Source of the DNA: CAYSIX01 sp964431205
GTDB lineage: Bacteria; Planctomycetota; Phycisphaerae; Phycisphaerales; Phycisphaeraceae
Assembly (NCBI GenBank): GCA_964431205.1
Contig: CAYSIX010000231.1
Location: 1-6,216, forward strand
DNA length: 6,216 nucleotides
Reading direction: 5' to 3'
The position numbers and the translations under genes were made by a program. Positions 1-6,077 of this stretch are shown in pieces. The notes below the pieces were generated by a model. That model had not been told where the DNA came from. It did not search any database and was given only the letters and a program-made list of their open reading frames with translations. The stretch's first letter is position 1. Every line of letters starts with the position of its first letter.

Positions 1-345
1 GGCGTGGCGCGGGTCGTACCAGGGGGCGCGCAGGTACTGCAGGCCCGCGAAGCCCCCGCCGTCGAAGCCCGGGGCCCCGAGGTCCGACCGCTGCGTCCAC
101 TGGCCGGCGAACAGCACGTCGGTCTGCGTCCGCAGGTTCGGCTCGAAGCCGTGGGTTTCGCCCCAGGCGGTGTAGCTGATCACATGCACGTCGTCGCCGC
201 CGCTGCCGTTCGGCTCGGTCTTTGGATTGCCGCGTTGAGCGCCGGACGGGGCGGTTTCGAAGCCCGAGTGGCGGGTTTCGAATCGGGCTTGGCGGAGGCG
301 GGGCGCTGGGGGGTTGCGTGCGGCGGCGGGTTGTTTAGGATCCAC
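1..345 (-). CDS. RHS/YD-repeat protein core, partial (C-terminal end beyond window)
   Basis: Read leftwards on the minus strand, the frame is open from 348 to the left edge; a TAA lies at 349-351. From about 180 down to 1 it encodes YTAWGETHGFEP, then DVLFAGQWTQ, then GLQYLRAPWYDPRHA. This is the pattern of the RHS repeat-associated core: a YDAFGE-like stretch, an F-x-G segment, and GLYYLRARYYDP. RHS proteins are large secreted or surface shells that often carry a toxin after this core, so any toxic tip would lie left of position 1. The 3' end is cut by the window. No ATG exists in this frame here. GTG at 343-345 is the only start near the stop, and GTG at 187-189 or 181-183 are alternatives. 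Upstream of about 230 the translation is low-complexity and overlaps a palindromic repeat, and no YD repeats precede the core. The gene may therefore be a 5'-truncated remnant. The family call is fairly sure; the start and intactness are not. Confidence 0.5.
   Translation of the reverse strand, partial: MDPKQPAAARNPPAPRLRQARFETRHSGFETAPSGAQRGNPKTEPNGSGGDDVHVISYTAWGETHGFEPNLRTQTDVLFAGQWTQRSDLGAPGFDGGGFAGLQYLRAPWYDPRHA
250..290. repeat. Short palindromic TTCGAA repeat pair
   Basis: Two imperfect copies of a 20-21 base unit lie head to tail at 250-269 and 270-290. Each begins GGCGG and carries the palindrome TTCGAA (256-261 and 277-282). In addition AAGCCCGA (260-267) and TCGGGCTT (283-290) form an exact 8-base inverted repeat around a 15-base loop. 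The element sits between the RHS core and the ATPase start. It resembles the small palindromic repeats scattered between genes in GC-rich bacterial genomes, but whether it recurs elsewhere in this genome cannot be seen here. Confidence 0.5.
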
Positions 346-350
346 GCGTT

Positions 351-1859
351 ATGGCATACGCAACGGAAGCGGAGGACAGGGGGCGGTTGCGGGGGCTGAT
401 CGCGGCGGGGCACCCGCTGATTGTCATCCGCACGGCCGACGAGCCGTACGCGCTGGGGGTGGTGCGTGCGGCGGTGGCGGAGCTGCGTCGGGAGATGCTG
501 CTGTGGGACCACCTGCACGGGCTGCGTCGGGCGGGGGTGCGGGACGAGGGCCAGCCGATCAAGGAATCGGAGCACCCGGCGGCCGCGCTGTATCACCTGC
601 TGCACGAGCAGGGGTCGTACGTGGCGGTGCTGCTGGACGTGATCGGGCACCTGGGCGACGCCAAGACGCTGCGGCTGCTGCGGGAGCTGGTGCATCAGGC
701 GGACGAGCGGGAGCGGGCGGTGGTGCTGATCGATCACGGCCAGGAGCTGCCGGCGGTGGTGCGCGCGGTGGCGACGGTGTTCGAGCCGTCGCTGCCGAAC
801 GACGAGGAGCTGCACAAGCTGGCGCGGGAGACGCTGAGCCGGCTGCACCGGCGTCGGCGGATCAAGATTGAGTTGGGCCGGGACCAGTGGCGGACGGTGC
901 TGAAGAACCTGCGTGGTCTGAGCCGGCGGGACGCGGCGCAGGTGGTGCGGGACGCGGTGGCGGAGGACCGGGTGCTGGACGAGGCGGACATGAACCACGT
1001 GCTGGCGAGCAAGCGTCGGCTGATCCGCCGGGACGGGCTGCTGGAGTACGTCGAGAGCCCGGCGCGGCTGGACGAGGTGGGGGGGCTGGAGTCGCTGAAG
1101 CGTTGGCTGGCGCTACGGGACGGTGCGGCGACGGAGGAGGCGACGGCTTTCGGGCTCCAGCCGCCGCGGGGCGTGCTGCTGCTGGGCGTGCAGGGGGCGG
1201 GCAAGAGCATGTGTGCGCGGGCGATCGCGACGGCGTGGGGTCGGCCGCTGCTGCGGATGGACCCGGGGGCGTTGTACGACCGGTACATCGGTGAATCGGA
1301 GCGTCGGCTGCGTGAGGCGTTGGGCCAGGCCGAGGCGATGGCGCCGGTGGTGCTGTGGATCGACGAGATCGAGAAGGGGTTCGCGTCGGCGGCGACGCGG
1401 AGCACGGACGGGGGGCTGTCGCAGCGGATGTTCGGTACGCTGCTGACGTGGATGCAGGACCACGAGGCGCCGGTGTTCCTGGTGGCGACGGCGAACGAGA
1501 TCGAGGCGTTGCCGCCGGAGCTGCTGCGCAAGGGCCGGTTCGACGAGATTTTTTTCGTGGACCTGCCGGGGCCGGAGGCGCGTGCGGAGATCTTCGCGAT
1601 TCACCTGAAGCGTCGGGGGCGTGACCCGGAGCGGTTCGACGTGCGGGCGTTGGCCGAGGCGTCGGAGGGGTTCAGCGGGGCGGAGATCGAGCAGGCGATC
1701 GTCTCGGCGATGTACGAGGCGTTCGCGTCGAAGTCGGAGTTGAGCGACGCGCATATCGTTGAAGCGTTGCGGCAGACGCGGCCGCTGTCGGTGACGATGG
1801 CGGAGAAGATGGCAAAGCTGCGTGCGTGGGCGGCGGAGCGTTGCGTGCCGGCGAACTGA
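351..1859 (+). CDS. ycf46: Ycf46-like AAA+ ATPase
   Basis: A 502-residue AAA+ ATPase that would couple ATP hydrolysis to remodelling of an unknown cytoplasmic partner. The N-terminal ~245 residues form the Ycf46-type region, followed by one complete AAA+ module. That module has Walker A GVQGAGKS (residues 279-286, Lys285), Walker B VVLWIDE (Asp338, Glu339), sensor 1 in VATAN (Asn382), arginine-finger candidates in LLRKGRFDE (Arg393, Arg396), and sensor 2 region GFSGAEIEQAI (about 440-450). LLRKGRFDEIFFVDLP and GFSGAEIEQAIVSAMYEAF are near-signature stretches of Ycf46, known from plastid and cyanobacterial genomes, where it has been linked to CO2 utilisation. The length fits the family's ~500 residues. 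No signal peptide or membrane segment is seen. The ATG at 351 has AGGA at 337-340, ten bases upstream. The alpha/beta hydrolase gene begins 13 bases after the stop, suggesting one transcript. Codons favour G in third position. The family call is strong; the function here is unknown. Confidence 0.88.
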   Translation: MAYATEAEDRGRLRGLIAAGHPLIVIRTADEPYALGVVRAAVAELRREMLLWDHLHGLRRAGVRDEGQPIKESEHPAAALYHLLHEQGSYVAVLLDVIGHLGDAKTLRLLRELVHQADERERAVVLIDHGQELPAVVRAVATVFEPSLPNDEELHKLARETLSRLHRRRRIKIELGRDQWRTVLKNLRGLSRRDAAQVVRDAVAEDRVLDEADMNHVLASKRRLIRRDGLLEYVESPARLDEVGGLESLKRWLALRDGAATEEATAFGLQPPRGVLLLGVQGAGKSMCARAIATAWGRPLLRMDPGALYDRYIGESERRLREALGQAEAMAPVVLWIDEIEKGFASAATRSTDGGLSQRMFGTLLTWMQDHEAPVFLVATANEIEALPPELLRKGRFDEIFFVDLPGPEARAEIFAIHLKRRGRDPERFDVRALAEASEGFSGAEIEQAIVSAMYEAFASKSELSDAHIVEALRQTRPLSVTMAEKMAKLRAWAAERCVPAN

Positions 1860-1862
1860 GGA
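1858..1862 (+). promoter_or_regulatory. Ribosome binding site for the hydrolase gene
   Basis: GAGGA overlaps the stop codon of the ATPase gene and lies ten bases before the ATG at 1873. It favours 1873 over the internal ATG at 1927 as the hydrolase start, and points to translational coupling with the ATPase. The competing ATG at 1927 has a G-rich run (1917-1924) close upstream, so the choice is not settled. Confidence 0.45.
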
Positions 1863-1872
1863 TGGCCAGACC

Positions 1873-3288
1873 ATGGCGTGCCGGAGTGAAAAAACCCAGA
1901 GCGGGCTCGATCGCCGGGTGGGGGCGATGGCGCGGGTGATGGTCGCGGCGCTTGTGTCTGGAATGGCGGGGGTTCCGGGGGTGCCGGGGGTAGCGAGGGG
2001 CGAGGCGGTGGTGACGGGGCGGTCGATCGCGACGCACACGGTGACGGTGCGGGACACGCTGGCGATCCGGGCGGACGCGGACGCGGGGGTGCAGGCGAAG
2101 CTGGAGGCGTTGTCGTGGCCGGTGGCGGAGTTCGAGGCGGTGGTGTCGTGGCCGGTGGCTGGTGTGAGGGAGGGGGCGGAGGATCCCGGCGAAGGCCGGT
2201 CGCTGCGCTCCCGGCCATCACCGGGCGTCCGGGGCGAAGGCCGGTCACTGGACGGAATCCGGGGAAGGCCGGTCGAGGACTCGCGGCCATCCCGCGGCGT
2301 GGGGGGAAGGCCGGTCGAAGACTTGCGGCCATCCCGCGGCGTGGGGATGAAGGCGAACGTGCATGGGTTGGACGGGCCGAACGGTGCCGACGGGTGGGTG
2401 ACGTTTCCATCGGCGGTGCCGAGCGGGGATGGGGCTCAGGACACGGTGTGGCTGCTGTGGTACGCGGCGCGGGATGGTCAGGGCTTGGTGGCCGAGGCGC
2501 CGGCGATCGTGGTGGTGCACTCGCTGCACCCGCGTTACGCGATCGGCCGCGGGATCGCGCGGGGCTTTGCGGACCGTGGTCTGCACGCGTTTGTGCTGGT
2601 TCTGCCGGGGTTCGGGCCGCGGGCGGACGCGGCGGGCCGGCAGCCGGGCGTGGTGACGCTGTTGCACGGGCGGCAGGTGGCGGCGGACGTGAGGCGAGCG
2701 CGGGACGTGGCGGCGTCGCTGCCGCGGGTGTCGGCGGGGCCGGTCGCGATCCAGGGCACGAGCCTGGGGGGGTTCGTGGCGGCGGTGGGGGCGTCGCTGG
2801 ACGGGGCGTTCGACCCGGTGATCCTGCTGCTGAGCGGGGCGGACGTGATGGGCGTGCTGCGTGAGGGTCGGCACGACGCGGCGCGGCTGAACGCGGCGTT
2901 GCGGGCGCAGGGGCTGAGCGAGCAGGCGTTGGCGGCGGTGGTGGACGCGTACGAGCCGATGCACTTCGCCCACCGGCTGGACCCGGCGCGGACGTGGCTG
3001 ATCTCGGCGAGGCAGGACAACGTGGTGCCGCCGGCCAGCGGTGAGGCGCTGGCGCGGGCGATCGGGCTGGGGGTGGATCACCACGTGAAGATCGATGGGG
3101 ATCATTACAGCGCGCTGCTGCTGATGCCGAGCGTGACGCGGTTCATGGCGGAGCGGGTGCTGGCCGGTCGAGAGGCGGTGGTGGATCGGGCGGCGCCGCC
3201 ACCGGTGGAGCCCGAGCGCGGTGGGGAGCCGGGGGTAATCGATCGCGAGCCGGCGGCGCACGAAGCGACGGCCCCGGCCGGGGACTGA
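1873..3288 (+). CDS. Alpha/beta hydrolase, probably exported, with in-frame repeat insertion
   Basis: A 471-residue protein with an alpha/beta hydrolase domain in its C-terminal two thirds. The substrate is not identifiable. From about residue 215 it shows a strand followed by HSLHP, then LVLPGFGPR, the nucleophile elbow GTSLGG (Ser297), the acid loop SARQDNVVPP (Asp382) and DGDHYSA (His411), giving a full Ser-Asp-His triad. The N-terminus has a hydrophobic stretch, MVAALVSGMAGVPGVPGVA, with small residues after it, consistent with a signal peptide; export is inferred. Starting at 1873 gives a long n-region. Starting at ATG 1927 gives a more typical signal peptide (453 residues). An earlier ATG at 1822 would overlap the ATPase gene. 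Residues 106-158 are a four-unit repeat block that looks inserted. The C-terminal ~35 residues are Pro/Glu/Ala-rich and probably disordered. It sits just downstream of the Ycf46-like gene and converges on the GH57 gene. The domain call is confident; esterase, peptidase or depolymerase activity cannot be told apart. Confidence 0.8.
   Translation: MACRSEKTQSGLDRRVGAMARVMVAALVSGMAGVPGVPGVARGEAVVTGRSIATHTVTVRDTLAIRADADAGVQAKLEALSWPVAEFEAVVSWPVAGVREGAEDPGEGRSLRSRPSPGVRGEGRSLDGIRGRPVEDSRPSRGVGGRPVEDLRPSRGVGMKANVHGLDGPNGADGWVTFPSAVPSGDGAQDTVWLLWYAARDGQGLVAEAPAIVVVHSLHPRYAIGRGIARGFADRGLHAFVLVLPGFGPRADAAGRQPGVVTLLHGRQVAADVRRARDVAASLPRVSAGPVAIQGTSLGGFVAAVGASLDGAFDPVILLLSGADVMGVLREGRHDAARLNAALRAQGLSEQALAAVVDAYEPMHFAHRLDPARTWLISARQDNVVPPASGEALARAIGLGVDHHVKIDGDHYSALLLMPSVTRFMAERVLAGREAVVDRAAPPPVEPERGGEPGVIDREPAAHEATAPAGD
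2112..2159 (+). repeat. 15-base direct repeat within the hydrolase gene
   Basis: GTCGTGGCCGGTGGC occurs exactly at 2112-2126 and 2145-2159, offset by 33 bases (11 codons). The protein therefore reads SWPVAEFEAVV then SWPVAGV. The spacing keeps the frame. The second copy lies about 30 bases before the repeat block at 2188, so this may be a duplication from the same unstable stretch. Confidence 0.6.
2188..2346 (+). repeat. Four-unit in-frame palindromic repeat block
   Basis: Four adjacent units of 45, 30, 42 and 42 bases (2188-2232, 2233-2262, 2263-2304, 2305-2346) all share the core AAGGCCGGTC. The last two are identical apart from two transitions. Units one, three and four carry an inverted repeat: GGCCGG/CCGGCC at 2194-2199 and 2211-2216, GGCCG/CGGCC at 2267-2271 and 2284-2288, and the same at 2309-2313 and 2326-2330. 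All then continue with CATC. The second unit lacks the right arm. Each length is a multiple of three, so the host reading frame is kept, giving GEGRSLRSRPSPGVR, GEGRSLDGIR, GRPVEDSRPSRGVG and GRPVEDLRPSRGVG. The resulting 53 residues are charged and proline-rich, probably a flexible linker between the N-terminal region and the hydrolase fold. It looks like a REP-like or palindromic coding element; the source copies are not in this window. Confidence 0.75.
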
Positions 3289-3292
3289 CGGC

Positions 3293-4486
3293 TCAGGCGG
3301 ACGTGGAGCGGACGGCCTCGGCGCGGGTCCGCAGGTTGTCCAGCACGTTCATGTAGTTGATGTAGCTGTCGTAGGGCGACTCGTAGGGGTTGAAGTACTT
3401 GTGGACGGCGCCGTCGGCAAAGTACTTGGTGCACATGTAGTAGAAGTGATCGGAGGTGGTGAGCTTCCGCCAGTCGGCGATGAGGCGCTTGTCGTCGCTG
3501 CGGCGGATGGCCTGGCCGAGCTTGAACAGCTCCTGAAGCGCGCTGGACTGCATGGCGTTGCCGAGCCAGGCGGACAGGTCGCGTTCGGTGTCGGCCCAGG
3601 AGATGACCTGGGGCACGTCGTACTCGCCGGCGGGCTCGTAGGCGTCGATGGCCTCGGTGGGGGTGCGGAACTCGTCGCCGCGGTCGAGGATGAACCGGGG
3701 CAGGGCCTTGAAGAACTCGAAGATGCCGGTCTCGGCCCACTGGTGCTCGCCGAAGGTCTCCATGTCCATGAACAGGTTGCAGACGTAGCCCCGGCCGTTG
3801 ATCTGATGGATCCAGTCGGCGTAGCGGTCGGCGGTGAGGGGCCACTGGCTCCAGTTGCGGTCGGAGAATCGGAAGGCGACGTCGTCGCTGAGCCGGTAGT
3901 TCTTCAGCAGCAGCGTGAGCTCAGGGTGGCCCGGCGGGGTGTAGAGGTAGTTGGGCGAGCGGTCGCCGAGGACCTGGTCGGCGCCCTCGACGAGGATGGC
4001 GCGGAAGCCGTCGAGCGTGGCGATGAAGTCGGCCACGTCGTTGGAGTAGATCAGCTCGGTGTTGCGGAAGACGTTGGGGCGCTGACCGAACAGCTCTTCA
4101 ATGGTCTCGGCGTGTTTCTCGATCTGGTTGCGGAACTCGTCGCGGTCGTAGAGGAAGGCGAGGCTGTGGTAGTAGGTCTCGGCGAGGAACTCGCAGCAGC
4201 CGGTCTCGGCCAGGTCGCGGAGGCGGTCGAGGACCTCGGGGGCGTAGGCGCGGAACTGCTCGATGACGCAGCCGGTCAGGGAGATGGCGAAGCGGAACTC
4301 GCCGTCGTGCCGGCGGATCAGGTCCAGCAGCAGCGAGGTCATCGGCATGTAGCACTTGTGCGCGACCTTGCGGATGATCTGGCGGTTGCGGGCGTCGTCG
4401 AAGTAGTGGGGCGAGGCGTCGAAGACGCTGTAGCGGCGCAGTCGCGGGGGCTGATGGATCTGGAGGTAGATGCAGACGGAAACCAT
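3293..4486 (-). CDS. Glycoside hydrolase family 57 (alpha-amylase-like)
   Basis: A 397-residue GH57 enzyme predicted to cleave or transfer alpha-1,4-glucan bonds in glycogen or maltodextrins. No signal peptide is present, so it should act in the cytoplasm. The GH57 conserved regions appear in order: HQP at residues 11-13, EFLAETYYHSL at 99-109, FRNTELIYSN at 140-149 with Glu144 as the expected nucleophile, and DMETFGEHQW at 241-250 with Asp241 as the expected acid/base, by alignment to the D-x-E-x-F-G of characterised GH57 amylases. The tail SDHFYYMCTK followed by DGAVHKYFNPY is typical of the short archaeal-type (MJ1611-like) alpha-amylase group, and ~400 residues fits that group. The ATG at 4484-4486 places HQP at the usual position, but I see no good Shine-Dalgarno at normal distance, so translation may depend on the upstream gene. 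The NADH dehydrogenase gene is 69 bases upstream on the same strand. The stop lies 4 bases from the hydrolase stop. Codons favour third-position C, unlike the ATPase and hydrolase genes. Confidence 0.88.
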   Translation of the reverse strand: MVSVCIYLQIHQPPRLRRYSVFDASPHYFDDARNRQIIRKVAHKCYMPMTSLLLDLIRRHDGEFRFAISLTGCVIEQFRAYAPEVLDRLRDLAETGCCEFLAETYYHSLAFLYDRDEFRNQIEKHAETIEELFGQRPNVFRNTELIYSNDVADFIATLDGFRAILVEGADQVLGDRSPNYLYTPPGHPELTLLLKNYRLSDDVAFRFSDRNWSQWPLTADRYADWIHQINGRGYVCNLFMDMETFGEHQWAETGIFEFFKALPRFILDRGDEFRTPTEAIDAYEPAGEYDVPQVISWADTERDLSAWLGNAMQSSALQELFKLGQAIRRSDDKRLIADWRKLTTSDHFYYMCTKYFADGAVHKYFNPYESPYDSYINYMNVLDNLRTRAEAVRSTSA

Positions 4487-4555
4487 GAATGCTGCGCTTT
4501 GGCGACCTCGCGGGCCCCGTCCCGTGCCGACGGCGCGGCGAGGGGGCGTGAAGGA

Positions 4556-5902
4556 TCAGGCGTCGGCGGTGACCGGCGGCGACTCCGCGCGCCGCCCGGG
4601 TGGTTCGGGCCCGGCCGCGTCGGCGGCCTGCCGCCCGAAGATGATCCGCGCCCCGCGTCGATACACCACGTAGTTATACACCCAGTTCAACAACACCGCG
4701 AGCTTGTTTCGAAAACCGATCAGAAACAACAGGTGCACGCCCAGCCACGCCAGCCACGCCAACAGCCCGCTGAATCGCCAGCCGTGCACCCACGCCACCG
4801 CCGCCTTCCGGCCGATCGTCGCCATCTGCCCTCGATCCACGAACGCGAACGCCGGTCGCTGCGCCGGCTCACGCGGGCCTTGCTCGAGCTCCTCGGCGAT
4901 GAGCCCCGCCACGTGCTTGCCCATCTGGATCGCCGCCGGTGCGATGCCCGGCACCGGTGTGCCGTCAGGACTCTGCACCGCCGCCGCATCCCCGAGCACG
5001 AACACCTCCGGATGCCCCGGGACGCTCAGGTCCGCCTCGACCGGCACGCGCCCGTCCTTGAGCGTCTCGACGCCGAGCTGCTTCGTCAGCGGGCTCGCGC
5101 CCACGCCCGCGGTCCAGAAAATGTTTTGCGACTCGATCACCTCGTCCTCGATCTGCACACAGCCGGGCCGGATGTCCGTCACCGGCGCCGATGTCCAGAC
5201 CTGCACGCCCAGCCGCTCGAGTTGACGCTTGGCGCTCTCCGACAGCTCCGACGGGTACGTCCCGAGCACGCGCGGCGCCGCCTCGACCAAGATCACCCGC
5301 GCCTCGGCCGTGTCGATGCGGCGAAAGTCCCGCCGGAACACCCGCCGCGTCAGCTCGGCGAACGCGCCGGCCAGCTCCACGCCCGTCGGCCCGCCGCCGA
5401 CCACCACGATCGTCATCAGCCGACGTCGCTGCTCGGCGTCGTCCGTCGTCTCCGCCCGCTCGAACGACGTCAGCACCCGTCGCCGCACCGCCATCGCGTT
5501 GTCGATCGACTTGAGCCCGATCGCGTGTTTGGCCCACTCGTCGTGCCCGAAATACGTCGTCCGCCCGCCCAGCGCAAAGACGAGGTAGTCGTACCGCAGC
5601 GTCCCGCCGCGCAGCGTCACCGTCCGGCCGTGCGGGTCGATCCCCGTCGCCTCGTCCATGCGGACGGTGATGTTCGGCCGCTTGGCGAGGATCGAGCGGA
5701 TCGGCTGGGCGATGTCCGGCGCTGAAAGCCCGGCCGTGGCCACCTGGTACAGCAGCGGCTGGAACAGGTGATGGTTCTGCCGGTCCACGAGGGTCACGTG
5801 CGCCGGACCGCGGAACCGTTTGCAGAACGTCAGGCCGGCGAACCCGGCGCCGAGCACGACGATCTGGCGGCGTCGGTCGGACTGGTCGGGCGTTTCGGTC
5901 AT
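4556..5902 (-). CDS. ndh: Type II NADH dehydrogenase (NDH-2), FAD-dependent
   Basis: A 448-residue flavoprotein that passes electrons from NADH to quinone without pumping protons, bound at the inner face of the cytoplasmic membrane. Two Rossmann folds are visible: the FAD site VVLGAGFAGL (residues 15-24) ending in the acidic LVD (38-40), and the NAD(P)H site VVVGGGPTGVELAG (166-179), whose Glu176 matches the conserved NDH-2 glutamate. FVLGDAAA (301-308) is the second FAD motif, and APAAIQMGKHVA (321-332) fits the quinone-side segment. Residues 375-423 are hydrophobic and aromatic (LLAWLAWLGVHLLFLIGF, then NWVYNYVVYRRG), the usual C-terminal membrane anchor. The last ~25 residues are a disordered tail. 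The ATG at 5900-5902 has AGGGAG at 5914-5919, eleven bases upstream. The gene precedes the GH57 gene on the same strand and diverges from alaS. The specific donor, NADH rather than NADPH, is inferred from the family. Confidence 0.93.
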   Translation of the reverse strand: MTETPDQSDRRRQIVVLGAGFAGLTFCKRFRGPAHVTLVDRQNHHLFQPLLYQVATAGLSAPDIAQPIRSILAKRPNITVRMDEATGIDPHGRTVTLRGGTLRYDYLVFALGGRTTYFGHDEWAKHAIGLKSIDNAMAVRRRVLTSFERAETTDDAEQRRRLMTIVVVGGGPTGVELAGAFAELTRRVFRRDFRRIDTAEARVILVEAAPRVLGTYPSELSESAKRQLERLGVQVWTSAPVTDIRPGCVQIEDEVIESQNIFWTAGVGASPLTKQLGVETLKDGRVPVEADLSVPGHPEVFVLGDAAAVQSPDGTPVPGIAPAAIQMGKHVAGLIAEELEQGPREPAQRPAFAFVDRGQMATIGRKAAVAWVHGWRFSGLLAWLAWLGVHLLFLIGFRNKLAVLLNWVYNYVVYRRGARIIFGRQAADAAGPEPPGRRAESPPVTADA

Positions 5903-5988
5903 GGGCGATGCGACTCCCTATGCTTTGACTGTAGGGCCCTCGAACGCCGCGGCCGAGTGCGCGACGCCTCGACCCACGCCCGTGTTCC

Positions 5989-6018
5989 TTGGTCGGCCCG
6001 GCACGCTTGGACTATACT
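5989..6018 (+). promoter_or_regulatory. Candidate sigma70 promoter for alaS
   Basis: TTGGTC (5989-5994) and TATACT (6013-6018) are separated by 18 bases and face alaS. The -10 matches the TATAAT consensus at five of six positions and is an AT-rich island in very GC-rich DNA. The -35 is weak. Transcription would start near 6025, giving a leader of about 50 bases. Confidence 0.4.
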
Positions 6019-6024
6019 CCCGAT

Positions 6025-6037
6025 CGCGTGGGACGCG
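6025..6037 (+). other. Small hairpin in the alaS leader
   Basis: CGCGT (6025-6029) and ACGCG (6033-6037) form a perfect five-base stem with a GGG loop right at the predicted transcription start. It is flanked by two copies of CCGATCG (6020-6026 and 6044-6050), whose self-complementary CGATCG could also pair with each other. No T tract follows, and nothing resembles a T-box. A role in regulation is possible but unsupported. Confidence 0.25.
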
Positions 6038-6077
6038 TTCCAACCGATCGATCCTGACCCCTTCCCGGTGACCCGAT

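Noticed and set aside
314..341. Possible promoter TTGCGT / TAGGAT just before the ATPase gene
   Set aside because: Both boxes are poor matches and the -10 overlaps the AGGA that serves better as a ribosome binding site.
180..998. Long open frame on the minus strand opposite the ATPase gene
   Set aside because: Its translation is Arg/His/Pro/Gln-rich with no domain, and it mirrors the strongly conserved ATPase; a by-product of high GC. The same applies to the long plus-strand frame at 3401-5725 opposite GH57 and ndh.
2188..2346. CRISPR array
   Set aside because: Units are directly adjacent with no unique spacers, lie inside a coding frame, and no cas genes are nearby.
4515..4546. GCCCC...GGGGC inverted repeat between ndh and the GH57 gene as a terminator
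   Set aside because: The stem is short and imperfect around a long loop, with no T tract on the minus-strand transcript; expected by chance at this GC content.
4674..4682. TTATACACC, close to a DnaA box, near the composition switch
   Set aside because: It lies in codons for the conserved NWVYNYVVYRR segment of NDH-2, is single, and the direction of the skew change would fit a terminus better than an origin.
5928..5956. Possible minus-strand promoter for ndh with TACAGT as -10
   Set aside because: No recognisable -35 at the right distance; four of six matches is not enough to call.
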